Shown piece after piece: positions 40,301 through 51,500 of a stretch of DNA of 64,000 bases. This stretch comes from Sporisorium sorghi. Its lineage: Eukaryota > Basidiomycota > Ustilaginomycetes > Ustilaginales > Ustilaginaceae. Each line of letters opens with the position of its first letter. Position 1 is the first letter of the stretch. Under the pieces are notes generated by a model that was not told the DNA's origin, did no database searches, and saw only the letters and a program-made list of their open reading frames with translations. Position numbers and translations under genes: made by a program. Where the stretch lies: the NCBI GenBank assembly GCA_023212695.1, contig JALCCG010000055.1, positions 1 through 64,000 on the forward strand, given 5' to 3'.

Positions 40301-41497
40301 ATGAGGATATCGATCCCGTCGATCCCGGAGCAAGCGACTCGCGCGACGATCGAGTACAGCCTCGAAAATACAGCGCACATGGTCGCCGAGTTCCTGTCGG
40401 CCGCGAAAGGCAAGGCGCTCATCATGACGGGTGCGGGCGTCTCAGTCGACTCGGGCATCGCACCCTATCGTGGCGAGAATGGTCATTACAGCATCCACAA
40501 GACCTACAGACCTATATTCTATCACGAGTTCATCGACGATTCGGACAAGGGACACCTGGCACGACAACGATACTACTCGCGCTCGTACCTTGGCTTCCCT
40601 CCCGTGCACGTGGCCAAGCCGAACCGGACACACTACAGCATCGCGGCGATCCAACGGCTCGGATACGTTCCCGAATTCATCACGCAGAGCGTCGACAACC
40701 TGCACCACGCAGCCACCCCATCGGCGTCGTTGGCGGCGAGCACGATCCTCGAGCTGCACGGGACGCTCAAGCACGTCGTGTGCGTCTCGAGCCCCTCGAG
40801 CTACAAGCGCAGAGAGCACAGCGGCCCAGTCAACCCGGAGTTCCACGAGGCGCTGACGGCGACGTCGTACCTGCGCGGGCCACGCGCCGTGTCTGTGCGT
40901 CCCGAAAACACGCCGACGGGCGAGAACTACCCCCGAGGGTGCGGCTTCCGTGGATCTCGTGCCGTGTTCCAGGACGAACTTACGCGCTTGAACCCAGCCT
41001 GGGCCCAACTGCAGCGCGAGATGGCGCGCACAGGCAAGAGCCCCAAAACCAACCCCGACGGCGACGTCGAGCTGCACAACGTCGACTACAGCACATTCCA
41101 CTACCCCGCCTGCCCCAGCTGCGGCGGCGTGCTGAAACCTGCCGTGATCTTTTTCGGAGAGTCCGTGCCGGATAAGCTGCGCGATCATTCGTATCAAATG
41201 GTGGATGATGCGGAGGCGATGCTGCTGGTGGGCACGAGTCTGGCGACGTACTCGGCGTTCCGGTTGGTCAAGCAGGCCGTGGAGCAGGGGAAGAAGGTGC
41301 TGATTCTCAATCGCGGGCCGACGCGCGCGGATCCGCTGGTGGAGAACAAGATCGAGCTCGGGTCCAGCGAGGTGCTCTCGCGCGTCGCACAGCAGTTGAG
41401 CAATGGAAGGGAGCGTAATGATAAGGTGCTGCAGAGCCTGCTCACTTCCGGGGTCACGATTCGGCCTAACGAGGCCAGCGGCGTGATCAGCAGCTGA
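40301..41497 (+). CDS. Divergent class II (SIRT4-like) sirtuin
   Basis: 398 residues, ATG at 40301. The NAD-binding start TGAGVSVDSGIAPYRG (about 43-58), the catalytic His153 in ELHG, the GTSLATYSAFR segment and the ILNRGPTRADPL end fit the SIRT4/class II layout. Two departures stand out. TQNxD is TQSVD (Ser130 replaces the NAD-contacting Asn). The first zinc CxxC reads CVSS (Cys161, Ser164), while the second, CPSC (271/274), is intact. A long insert (about 165-265) separates the two pairs; Cys214 within it might substitute. Class II sirtuins are mitochondrial ADP-ribosyl or acyl transferases. A mitochondrial presequence is not obvious. Activity is uncertain. Confidence 0.8.
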   Translation: MRISIPSIPEQATRATIEYSLENTAHMVAEFLSAAKGKALIMTGAGVSVDSGIAPYRGENGHYSIHKTYRPIFYHEFIDDSDKGHLARQRYYSRSYLGFPPVHVAKPNRTHYSIAAIQRLGYVPEFITQSVDNLHHAATPSASLAASTILELHGTLKHVVCVSSPSSYKRREHSGPVNPEFHEALTATSYLRGPRAVSVRPENTPTGENYPRGCGFRGSRAVFQDELTRLNPAWAQLQREMARTGKSPKTNPDGDVELHNVDYSTFHYPACPSCGGVLKPAVIFFGESVPDKLRDHSYQMVDDAEAMLLVGTSLATYSAFRLVKQAVEQGKKVLILNRGPTRADPLVENKIELGSSEVLSRVAQQLSNGRERNDKVLQSLLTSGVTIRPNEASGVISS

Positions 41498-41607
41498 ACT
41501 CACAACACTTTTGCAATAGATGGACAGTCCTCACACACGGACGTGCTTCCTGTGCCACTTTTCCGCTGTGCATTCGTCTCGAGATGAGTATACAAAATGT
41601 CATTCAG

Positions 41608-43077
41608 TCAGCGCTTGAGCAACGTAAACTCGGTGACAAGGAACGCAAAATACCCCAACAACAGAACCACCCCCTGCCAGCGCTGTCCATCCGTATACGC
41701 AATCAGCACCAACGACAGCGACGCCACCTCGAGCAACGCCAGCTCCTGCCACTGCACACTGCTCGCCGCAAACCGGTGCTCTCCTCCTCGCAGCCCTATC
41801 AACGAAGGCGTCACGCGCTCGCGGTCAAAGATGAGCGAGATGCCGAGACACAGCGTGAGGAGGAAGACGTTGCTGCCCGCGGCGCCTGCCACGAGGATGC
41901 TGCTTGCGCCGCGTGCGACGTCGTCTTCGGCCTGATCGTGTACGGATGCGCGGCGGGCGAGGCTGGGCGTGCGAGCGGGCGGGGGCGGTCTTGTTGGCGG
42001 AGCAGCTGTGCGGAGGCCGGCCATGACGCTGAGCAGCTTTTCGGGGATTGTGGTGGCGAACGACAGGACGGTTAGGCCGAGCACCGTGTCCGAGAGATGC
42101 ACCAGCGAGGCGATCTCGAGGATCGAGTGCGACAGGAGGTAGCCTGCCAGCGAGAGGATGAGGAACGTGAAAAGCAGCTTTTGCAGGGCGCGAAGGACGG
42201 CTCGTCGACGTCGTCGCGCTAGCCGCGTGGCCAGATTGGACGAGGTGGCCGAGCCGAGCAGCAGAGGTGTGCGCTCGAGAGCCGCCGAGGTGGCGGTGCG
42301 GTTCTGGCCTCTTCGTCCCGCAGCGGTGGGAGTGCGTCTCGGAGGAACATAGCTCGAAGCTTCGCTTTCATTGCCGAGCGTGGTGGTGCTGGCAGCATCG
42401 CTGTTGAGTGCCGATCGATCATCGTCCGTGGTGGCATCATCGGCATTGCCGTCACTGTCACTGCTGCTGGATTCGCTATCGGACGCCTGGGGAGCGGCCA
42501 ACATACCCCGACTGATAGCCCACGACAGCCCGACAAAATACAGAACAAAGATGACGATCAGGCTTATGCCAACGACGTTCTCGAACACACGCTTGCTGGC
42601 CAGCTTGGCATCCCGGTCGGCATGCTGCACTTGCACAGCTGCGATGAGCAACAGCACGACCGTCGTGATCCCCGCCTGAATGAAGGCGAACCGCTTCGAG
42701 CTGTCGTCAAACTTGACGGCGTTGGGGGCAAAGAGGATGCCGAGCGAAAAGGCGCCGAGGATGTTGGAGATGGCGGATCCGACGACGTTAGCAATGGCGA
42801 GATTGGAGGCGCCATGCGCAATGGAAGCGACGACGACGACGAGCTCCTCCCATTCGGCTCCTGCAGTAAGCAGCGCGATGAGTGTCGGGCTGATGCCGAG
42901 CAGCGTCGAGAGCTGAGAGACGTGACGAATGAATCCATCGGCGGCTTTTTCGAGGAGGAGCAGGCCGGCTACAAAGACGCTGGAATGGTAGAGGAGGTCG
43001 CTGCTCTTGCTTCGATCCGACAAGGATTGTGGCTGAGCATCGTCAGTCGGGTTTTCCGTCGATCCGATGACCGCCAT
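41608..43077 (-). CDS. CaCA-superfamily cation/Ca2+ exchanger
   Basis: 489 residues, ATG at 43077. Two inverted alpha-repeats carry the ion-binding signature: alpha-1 LIALLTAGAEWEELVVVVAS followed by NVVGSAISNILGAFSLG (about 40-100), and alpha-2 LTVLSFATTIPEKLLSVMAG followed by GAAGSNVFLLTLCLG (about 320-420). About ten hydrophobic helices flank them. A Ser/Asp-rich cytosolic loop (about 175-255) separates the halves. The family exchanges Ca2+ for Na+, K+ or H+ across vacuolar or organellar membranes; alpha-1 has AGAEWEE where many members have GTSxPE, so specificity cannot be called. A C-terminal helix pair ends the protein. Confidence 0.8.
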   Translation of the reverse strand: MAVIGSTENPTDDAQPQSLSDRSKSSDLLYHSSVFVAGLLLLEKAADGFIRHVSQLSTLLGISPTLIALLTAGAEWEELVVVVASIAHGASNLAIANVVGSAISNILGAFSLGILFAPNAVKFDDSSKRFAFIQAGITTVVLLLIAAVQVQHADRDAKLASKRVFENVVGISLIVIFVLYFVGLSWAISRGMLAAPQASDSESSSSDSDGNADDATTDDDRSALNSDAASTTTLGNESEASSYVPPRRTPTAAGRRGQNRTATSAALERTPLLLGSATSSNLATRLARRRRRAVLRALQKLLFTFLILSLAGYLLSHSILEIASLVHLSDTVLGLTVLSFATTIPEKLLSVMAGLRTAAPPTRPPPPARTPSLARRASVHDQAEDDVARGASSILVAGAAGSNVFLLTLCLGISLIFDRERVTPSLIGLRGGEHRFAASSVQWQELALLEVASLSLVLIAYTDGQRWQGVVLLLGYFAFLVTEFTLLKR

Positions 43078-43250
43078 CGTGACCGTTGTGAGGTGTCTTG
43101 TGACTGTAGAGAGGATCCAGGCTTGTGTGGTCCATCGTCGACGATCAAATGGAAAGAAAGGCCGTGCGTAGCTGTAGCTGCAGCAGGAGCAAAGTCACAC
43201 GGGCACGGTTGTGGAGGCGGAAAAGCCGATTGGACGAGCTCGACGTGGGG

Positions 43251-43425
43251 TTTTGGTTTTTTTTTTTTTTTTTTGGTTTTTTTCTTTGCAGCGAGACGAT
43301 CCAAGCTGCATCTTCCAGAAATTTCAAGCAGCCTCAAAACTTTCCAAAATCTCGAAAAGGGTCTCCCGATTCACTATATGCGGATGACAGACCAACCAAC
43401 ACCGACTTTTTTTTTTTTTTTTTTT
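43251..43425. promoter_or_regulatory. Two T tracts between divergent genes
   Basis: T18 at 43257-43274 (within a T-rich stretch to 43287) and T19 at 43407-43425. The first lies 180 bp upstream of the exchanger ATG, the second 290 bp upstream of the Ser/Gln-rich gene's ATG. Confidence 0.45.
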
Positions 43426-43716
43426 CGAAGTGTAAAACCCTCTTCGCCTTCGAACTTCTTCCCTTCCCCATCACATCGATAACAGACGCAGCATTCCTTG
43501 CATCTCCATCAGCACTCATCATACAGACCAACGTTCTTTGAATCCACCACCGACATCGTCTTTCACATCCACAACCGACACCTCAGCACGCATACCAGCC
43601 TGAATGACTCGATTCGTATGACACCATCTCTGTCCTCCTTTGGTCGAGATTGACTCTTGAAAAGGAAGCGGCACACCGACACATCGAATCATACCATTCA
43701 CTATACCTCCTCCATC

Positions 43717-45588
43717 ATGGCTGAATCGTTCTGGACCGCCGCTGGCCCATCGCAGCCTACTGCTTCCAGCTTTGTCGCCGTGCCCGCACCCATGCTCGCC
43801 AAAAAGAAGAGGGGCCGCTTCTCGGATGGCAACAAGCCCAACGCCACGAGCTCCATACCCGCCATCGTCAATCCACCTTCACCAGAACTCGTGCCACGAC
43901 ATACGTCGAGTGCAAGCAGCTGGGGCATCGAGGATCTCTCCGACTCGGACGGCGACTACGACTGGCCTGCGCCCTCTGCCGCGGCTCCCGTTCAACCGCC
44001 CAACGCAAGCCCAGATCTGGACCGTGACGAGCTGGCCAAGTTTGCAAGGCCGTCCAAACGCGTCCATCTCGAAACACCAGAAGACCGGCATACCTATGGC
44101 AAACTAGCTGGACTGCAGATCGATCCTTCGGCGCTCGCCACGTCTGCACCGAATCAGCCCTCGTTTGGGCGTCCTCACGGGGCAAGATCCAACAGTGGTG
44201 TCGCTGGTGCTTTTGGACTCAGCTCTTCGTTGGCGTCCGCGTTTGGTGTCAACGCGGATGGCCTCACCTCGGCACCAAGAGTGCCTCCGTCCAGCCCAAC
44301 AAAGTCCGATGCACTCCCATCCTCGTTCACGGGGTCTGCATCTACCATCTACCAGCAGGCAGTCGCACCAGCGCCTCCAACATCGCCAAGCGCAGCAGAC
44401 AGAGGTCTTGCACCACCTAGCTCGCCTTTGCATGCGTACAGCTTCGATGCGACAGCACCAGCAGCGAACAGAACCGCATCGACTTCGACATCGTCCGAAC
44501 TGCAAGACAGCGACATGAGGCTGCGCAGAGGTGTGCCGTCGAGCTACGAAGTGGAGCCGGATCGCATCGTCGTCACCAGTCTAGACGACACGTCGTCTTC
44601 TGAAGGTGGCGAATCGACTGAGGTGGAAGCAGGACAGAAGACGCCCGACGCAGACACATCGACCGAGAGCAAGGACAGCGCGTCCGACTTTGTCATCAAC
44701 AACGAGCTCATGGAGAAGCTCGAAGCACACAGCAGGGCGGTACTTACGGGAACTTCGGATCGGGACAATGCAGCTTCCAGTTCTCGCTCGAGTGCATCGG
44801 GTTCGACGAGTCGATCTCGACGTTCAGGCAGGAGGTCCGGTGGACCAGCGGTGCCGGGCCTGGGATCGCTGCTGAGCAGCCGCCGTCGGTCCACACAGTC
44901 GAGTCCTGGATCGTCGGGCTACGCATCGCCTATCAATGCCGAGGATGCACGAGGTGCGCTCATACTCTGGAAAGATCCGGAAGAGGTGCTCAAGAGTACA
45001 GCGGCTTCTGCTTCGTCTCCACTCAAGCCGAGCGATTTGACGACGGTGCCAGAGAGCGGGCCGGCTGCGTCGAGCTTTATGAGTCAGCCGCCCGTCTCGT
45101 TTCAGTCGGCGAGCAGCGCTACACAGCCTACGAGCAGCAACTTTGGCAAGTTCGGCGAGAGTGGCTTCAGCTCGTCCACAATTCCGGGCATGGCGGCTAC
45201 GCCAACCTCGTCGCACGCCGTGGAAAGCCCACTGTACGCACAGCAATCGTCGCTATCGAGCTCGTACTTTCCCGAGCCTTCGACGCTTCAGACTCGCTTT
45301 GCCAACGAGCCGCCAACATTCGGATCGATGGCACCGCGCTCGCATCACGACCATACAGCGTTTGGAAACGCCCACCACCACGCATCTGCAGCGATGCACC
45401 CACCATACCAGCAACAGCAACAACAGCAGCAGTACGGCTATCCCTATACGCACGCCGCCTCGCCGGCTGTGCCGTCGAATCTTTCGTCGGCATATCGGCC
45501 GCCGCAGCATTCGCACGCTCTCGGAGCGCAGCCGATCGATCTGTCGGGTCACTTTGGGCCTGCTGAGGAGATGGATCTGGACAGTTGA
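43717..45588 (+). CDS. Ser/Gln-rich disordered protein, unknown
   Basis: 623 residues from the ATG at 43717 (MAESFWTAAGPSQP); an in-frame ATG at 43657 would add 20 residues. I do not recognise a domain. Visible features are a basic KKKRGRF nuclear-signal-like patch (about 30), a conserved-looking WGIEDLSDSDGDYDW acidic block (about 70), a Ser/Arg-rich region near 370-400 (SRSRRSGRRSGG), and a poly-Gln run (about 8) with His-rich flanks near 570 from CAG/CAA repeats. The composition suits a transcriptional regulator or a nuclear scaffold, but this is inference. Confidence 0.6.
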   Translation: MAESFWTAAGPSQPTASSFVAVPAPMLAKKKRGRFSDGNKPNATSSIPAIVNPPSPELVPRHTSSASSWGIEDLSDSDGDYDWPAPSAAAPVQPPNASPDLDRDELAKFARPSKRVHLETPEDRHTYGKLAGLQIDPSALATSAPNQPSFGRPHGARSNSGVAGAFGLSSSLASAFGVNADGLTSAPRVPPSSPTKSDALPSSFTGSASTIYQQAVAPAPPTSPSAADRGLAPPSSPLHAYSFDATAPAANRTASTSTSSELQDSDMRLRRGVPSSYEVEPDRIVVTSLDDTSSSEGGESTEVEAGQKTPDADTSTESKDSASDFVINNELMEKLEAHSRAVLTGTSDRDNAASSSRSSASGSTSRSRRSGRRSGGPAVPGLGSLLSSRRRSTQSSPGSSGYASPINAEDARGALILWKDPEEVLKSTAASASSPLKPSDLTTVPESGPAASSFMSQPPVSFQSASSATQPTSSNFGKFGESGFSSSTIPGMAATPTSSHAVESPLYAQQSSLSSSYFPEPSTLQTRFANEPPTFGSMAPRSHHDHTAFGNAHHHASAAMHPPYQQQQQQQQYGYPYTHAASPAVPSNLSSAYRPPQHSHALGAQPIDLSGHFGPAEEMDLDS

Positions 45589-45863
45589 TTCGTGGCCTGT
45601 TGTAGCGATTGAAGACCTAGCACAGTGCATTTTGTTCGTCGTTCAATGCAGTCACGCAGTCACATTCTTAGCAAATCCAAGACTATGTGCTTGTGTTCGG
45701 CTGCTCGACCGTCGCTCCGCCTTTCCAAGATGCATGCACCAATGTTATCGCGACTGAGGATGAGATGCAAAGTAGATTGTAGACGACGAGATAAGATGCT
45801 AGTGTACATAGAGAGATCGGATCAAACAAGAAAGAGAGCAGGTGCTGCCAACAAAACCACAAA

Positions 45864-46763
45864 TCAATTCGAAAGAAGAAGGACGGCATTGACGCAGCCA
45901 TCGTTTTCCGGGTTGTTGGTCACCTGGGCGTACTTGCCCCAGACGACTTTGCCGGTTGTGGTGGTCATGCCAAGTTCCGATACGTTGACTTCGATGATGG
46001 TGCCCTTGGTGAGGACGCCGAGTTGGGTATAGAGGGGGCTCTGCGGGTTTTTCTTGACGCCGACGATGGGCAGGTTGAAGGAGGCCTTGAGTTCGGGGTG
46101 GGTGACGTGGGCCTTGTTGTAGCGGAGGCCCATGGGGCGGATGAAGCGCTCGAGCTTGGGTGGTTTGCGCGTGAAGCTCTCGCCGACGAACGTGGGTTTG
46201 GTGACCATGCGCTTCCAGCCCTTCTGCTTGCGTTTGCCGGTCTTGATGACTTTGAACGCCTCGTCTTCGGCGATACCGCGCACCTGGGGCAGAGGCACCG
46301 AGTAGCGCGCCGCCTTGTCCTTCCTCCTCTCCTTGACGGCGGACGAGAGCGCCTTGGCGTCCTTCTGGCTTTCGCGATCCAGCAAATAGGTAGGGAGCGC
46401 CTGGTTCGGGTCGGAAGACGTCGAGGCCTGCTTGACGTCGCGCTCCTCGTGTGCTTTGAGTGTCTTTTTCATCTGGATCTTTTCGTTGCGACGCTTCTTG
46501 TTGAGCATCTTGGCCTTGAGACCGATGACCTTTTGCGCCACGGCCGAAGCCTTGTGCACCTCACGAGCGGCGCGCTTCCTCTGTCGCTCCTCATGATCGA
46601 GTCTGCGACCATGTCGGCGGATATGCTCTTCGATGTAGTCGTTCTATGGTTGTAAGATGCGGTGGCGAGGGCGATACCGAAGGGAGCAGCAAGCAGAGCA
46701 AATTGTCAGCGTCTTGGTTTCCGATACGAGTGCGCAGTTGGCTCGGGAACTTACCTGAGGCAT
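45864..46763 (-). CDS. NSA2: 60S ribosome biogenesis factor Nsa2
   Basis: Exon 1 is just the nine bases 46763-46755 (MPQ), then a 111-bp intron 46754-46644 with GTAAGT and TAG ends, then exon 2 46643-45864. The product has 262 residues, matching the usual 261. The spliced start [20 protein letters not shown] is the family signature, and the C-terminal half ([20 protein letters not shown]) is the eS8-like beta domain. Nsa2 is a GTPase-associated assembly factor of pre-60S particles in the nucleolus. Missing the tiny first exon would leave the gene without its proper start. Confidence 0.95.
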
Positions 46764-46914
46764 GTTGACGGAATTGCTGGGGTGATCCTCAAGACGGAGT
46801 GTTGGAGAGTGATGGTCGGAAGGGAAGCGTTCGCTATCGGATGGCGTCGACAACTGCAAAACAGCGGATGCGTGCTCTGCTCGCTCTCCACGCTCAGCTT
46901 CTGAAGCGCGAAAC

Positions 46915-46937
46915 AAAAAAAAAAAAAAAAAAAAAAA
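46915..46937. promoter_or_regulatory. A23 tract between NSA2 and YIP1
   Basis: Poly(dA) 150 bp upstream of the NSA2 ATG and about 275 bp upstream of the YIP1 ATG, in the shared divergent promoter region. Confidence 0.45.
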
Positions 46938-47210
46938 GTAAGCTGGAAGCGCGGGTCTTGGCTGGAAATTTTTGTGCTGAAATTTTAGCTGCGCCCTTCA
47001 ACCTCTCCCGTTGCCCGAAGTCCGTGAAGTTGAAATTGGATTTCCTTGTCTCGCACGATAGATCACCTCCACGCTGTTCTGGAAGACTGTGACAGCAAAA
47101 GAGAGAGAGGCGATGCTGTCTAACCGTGACGAGTGCGCTTGGATCACCTCGACGAACAACACCAACTCTCAATTGTTCTCACTCCCCTGGCTCCTCACCA
47201 CAAGCACATC

Positions 47211-48145
47211 ATGTCGGCCATCTTCGATTCTTCCTCACCGTACGGTTACGGCGGTCAAGCCTCGGGCTCCAAAGCATCGCAAGCTACGTCGCCTGGTCAG
47301 GCAGGCAATCCGCTCGACTTTTACAGCAATCCTTCGTCGAATCAGCAGTTCTCTTCCTACTACTCCTCCGGCACCGGTCACGATGGCTACGCTACAGGCA
47401 GCAATGCACGACCATCACTCGAAGGCAACATGTCATCCTCTGCAGGCTACGCTCCCGGCTCGGCCGCTCATGCCATGATGAGCTCCCAGATGGGTTTCTG
47501 GTCTGCTTTCGGCACCGGCGGCTTCCCAGACGAACCTCCGCTCATGGAGGAGCTCGGCATCAACATCGGCCACATTGTCGACAAGACCCTGACCGTTCTA
47601 AATCCGCTGCATAGCTACTCGGCCTCGCATGCCAAGGACGCACACATGATGGACGACGCCGATCTGGCGGGTCCGCTGTTGTTCTGCTTCATCTTCGGCA
47701 TGACGCTGCTGTTGGCTGGAAAGAGTCAATTTGGTTACGTGTATGGTGTGGCTCTGCTCGGTGCTGTTAGCATCTACTCGCTGCTCAACCTCATGAGCGA
47801 GGGCGGCATCGATGCCTACCGCGTCGCCTCGGTTTTGGGATACTGTCTGCTGCCGCTCTGCATCCTCAGCACTGCAAGCATCGTGGTCCGCTTAGAGTAA
47901 GTTCCTCTTTCCCTTCTTTGTATTCTGCTGAGACCGCTCGCTGACATTTCCATTGTCCTTCACGCTGCAGTTCATTCATGGGGTACATCATCTCGCCGCT
48001 CTTCATCCTGTGGTGTTCCACCTCGGCATCCGGCATCTTTGTCTCGATCCTCCGACTGTCAGAACAGCGTCTACTTGTGGCGTATCCGGTGGGCCTCTTT
48101 TACGCTTGCTTTGCCCTGCTCAGCGTATTTGATGTGGGTCAGTAA
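47211..48145 (+). CDS. YIP1: Yip1 family ER-Golgi membrane protein
   Basis: Exon 1 is 47211-47896, a 74-bp intron 47897-47970 (GTAAGT, GCTGCAG), and exon 2 47971-48145. The product has 286 residues. The N-terminus is Ser/Gly/Tyr-rich and cytosolic; the signature EEPPLMEELGIN-type segment appears as DEPPLMEELGINIGHI (about 105-120), followed by five hydrophobic helices (LLFCFIFGMTLLLAGKSQFG; ILWCSTSASGIFVSIL; LVAYPVGLFYACFALLSVF). Yip1 binds Rab GTPases (Ypt1, Ypt31) with Yif1 and is needed for COPII vesicle formation. Without splicing the protein would end at RLE and lose the last helices. Confidence 0.9.
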
Positions 48146-48525
48146 GCCGCCCACTTCTTCGGCCTGGATACCTTTCCGCACTCGCTCATTCGCCTCTTGC
48201 ACATGCAATCGTATTCGAAGCGCAAACTTGCATCGCACGCGCATGAAAGAGCTCTGTGTCCGTGTCCGTGTCCGTGTCCGCGTTCCACCGCATACGATCA
48301 TCGATGAAAGCCAGTTCCTATCCAGCATTCATGATACGAAGCGGGCTAAAGGTGGTTTGGAGTGCCGAAAGTGAATTCACCGAAAATCAGAATTTTTGTG
48401 AGAAAGAAAAAAAAGAAAAAGAAAAAAGCTTTTTTTTTTTTTGTAGATGGTCTTTGCTTTCTTCTCTCTCCATCACCACCATCTCCCTTCGTCGATAGAC
48501 GCTCGGCTCCTAGAAAAGGCCTACG
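48146..48525 (+). other. Intergenic, with hexanucleotide repeat and A/T tracts
   Basis: Between YIP1 and the THADA-like gene. It holds four tandem GTGTCC units (48256-48279) and an A-rich run ending in a palindrome-like A6-GC-T13 (48401-48442) about 85 bp before the next ATG. No gene is seen. Confidence 0.6.
48401..48442. promoter_or_regulatory. A-rich run plus AAAAAAGCTTTTTT upstream of THADA-like gene
   Basis: The 14-base palindrome AAAAAAGCTTTTTT (48422-48435) is preceded by A runs and followed by further Ts. The same 14-mer occurs at 58599-58612 upstream of the alanyl-tRNA synthetase gene. Confidence 0.45.
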
Positions 48526-51500
48526 ATGGTCAAGGCCAAGACAGATCCGGGCGCACCCGAAGCGGTGCTCCAGCTGCTCGGGCACATCGACAGTGTCCAG
48601 CTCGTCCCGGAGGGCAGCGCTGGCTCGAGCAGCAACGAGATCCCACCTCTCTACCTCGACAGGCCTCTCTCTTTGCTCCAGCAATGCCTCGACCTCACAT
48701 TAGAATCGCCCGACGAGCTCTCCGCTTCATTCAAGTACGGTCTCGATGCCCTTCGACTCTGGGCGACGCACATTGCTAGACTGCTTTCCTCATCGCCAGC
48801 GGCCAGCTTCGACATCGAGGCCAAGCAGCAGCTCTTCCCCGCAGAGCACCAGCTCAGCCTCGCCGATATCATCTGGTCCGCCTGCCACTCCGAACGCACG
48901 CAAGTGTCTTCCAGATCCAAGGCCGTCTTCGATGCTGTCATCGCTCTGCTCGACTCCATCCATCGATCGCCCAGCAGCAAAGTCGAACGCACTTCCAAAA
49001 CGCATCTGCCATATCCACACCAGAGCTCCTTCCTCCGCACGCTCATCGAACGCTCCTTGTCGCAACTCGAACGCAAACAGTCGCCTATCGTTCTCGAGAT
49101 CATTATGGCAAAGTACGGCTCGGCACCTTTCTTGGCGGTCGCACCCGGAGGCTCCACACTTGCCGACTCGGATATCTACGAGCGCATGATCCGTGGTCTC
49201 GGCACGGTCGACGGCGGCGCAAACAGGAGGTCCAGATTAGCCTTGAACTTCCTTGTAGCGAGAGCCCAAGATTTGCATTGCCAGCTCTGCCCCTCTTCCA
49301 AAGGTGTGACGGCACCCGGCACCGAAGAGCAGCCTTGGCAAGCGTGGGTCAGCATCTGGATCCAGGCTCTCACATCAGCGCTAAAGGACGGAGGCGAGCG
49401 ACTCAGATCCGGACTTGCATCTTATCACCTCACCGCGCTATTCGAGCTCGACGAGCGCGTCTTCCCCGCGCTCCTCGACGGCCTCACCTCGAACTCCACT
49501 CCGCAAGACGAGATCAAAGTCGAGAGCGTGTTTCTGGTGCTCCGCATCGCAAAAATTCAGGGCCTCTGCCGCATCGACACCGCTCAAGACTTTGCGACTG
49601 CAGAACCATCTGAAGCTAAACCTCGTCAGGTGATCGTTCCCGCCGTCTTGCTCAAGGACTGCATCCTCGCTGCAGCAAGCGAGCTCCAAATTTCGGCGTT
49701 GTCGTTGGTGATCGAGTCCAAGACGCCCGCCGCGCCGCTCACCACGGCCGAATTCGACATCCTCCGCACCTTCTTCCCGTACAGCTTGACCATCACCAAT
49801 CCAGCAGCGCGAGGCGAGCTGCGCGGTTTCTTTGTCAAGCTGCTCACACGACTGCGCGCCAGCACCTATGCCCTGGCTCGAGACATGGCCAAGATCACCC
49901 GAATCGACGAAGCAGAGCGATACCCACACGAGAAGGAGAAGCTCGCGGCTATGCAGTCGTCCCTCGATGCAAGCCGTCACTTTTTGGAATGGATGGTGCA
50001 GCTCATCCGTGCCACGCTCCATGCAGGCGCCTCGTACCAAGCTAGCATCACCTCGCTCACCTTCTTGGACCTCATTCTGGAAAGCGGCGTCGATCCCAGA
50101 TTCTCCAACGCTGGCCAGAACAACGACGGCGACAAGGCGCTCACCAAGAACGCCGGACTGTCGCTCAGCAAGTCCAAGCAGGTGTTTCTGCAAGAGTTTC
50201 CCTTCCGCATCGACCTCATCACACCGTCGCTCGTCAAGCTGCTCCTCTCCTGCTCTGAAATCTCGTACGACGACATTCAGACTCGAGCGCTCACCATGCT
50301 TGCCCGCTTCCCTGCTCCATTGGCAGGCCTCGAGACGGTCGAAGCAGCGGCGCAGCGCATCCTCGGCCGCGCCGCACAGCTGCTCACCAGCACGAGGGAT
50401 TTCGAGTCAGCAGCGGCTTCCAAGCTGATTCAGCTGTATCGACAGATCTACATGCAGCAGCTCGGTCATCGACCTTCTCCGCTGCTGACCTTTGTCGGTG
50501 TGGATCACACAGCATCGACACCAGCTTGCAACGATGCAACCCTGTCGCTCATCTTTGATCTGTTCGACTTCCTCGACTACCAGATTCGAGTCGCCGAACA
50601 GGCAAAGGTTCTCGAGGCGGCCACTTCACATCCCTTGCACGGAACCCTGGTGACGCTGCAGGAGCTTTTCGCTTCCCTCTCTGTGCACTCGCTTGCGCCA
50701 TCCGATCGTGCGACGTATCGGGACGCCGCGCACAAAGCTCAAATCCTCATCGACAGAGTGTGGCATGTCACCAAAGCAGTGCTGTGCAACTCGGCGCCCG
50801 AGGGCAGCACCGAGGCCGAAAGTGCCGAGAGTGACGCAAAGGACGCAAACATCGGGCTCGACCAGCCTGCCTCTCACGAGACGGCTCTTGCCATGCAAGT
50901 CGCCGACGACGACGCCAAAGTAGCTTTTATGCAACCTCAGGAGGAATCCAACGCTGGTCCCAAGCACCAGGTGATCCTTTCCTACTCGTGGAGAGGCATG
51001 AAGGAGGCCAGCGCCCTGCTGGGTGTCCTGGTCGCCGTCACTCTCGCACCGCCGCCTCGCGTGCGTGGTAAGGGCTCCGAATCTGCAACCAACAACTCGC
51101 AGGCAGCGGATCTCTGGCGCGAGATCTACAGCGTGCAAGACATAGAGACAATGGGCCAGCGCTTCAACCTGTGGCTCACCCAGGTCCGTCACAGAGGCGC
51201 CTTCAGCACCATCTACCCTGCCTACTGCAATGCCGCCTCGGCCATTGTGCGAAGCCAGGCGGTGGACATTGCCGGCATGCCGCAGCAGTGGATCACCGCC
51301 TTTCTCGACACTGTGGCGCAGTCGGGTGCGCAGCTCAGCATCACTCGCCGCAGCGCTGGCATCGGCTATGCTGTGCTGGCGCTCGTCAGTGCACAGCCGA
51401 GCAAGTCGGATCCCTCGGTTCTGCGTTCGACTGTGGGCCGTCTCATGCAGATCGCTACCCAGGATTCTTCGCAGCTTGATGTGATGCCCGTCGCGTCGAT

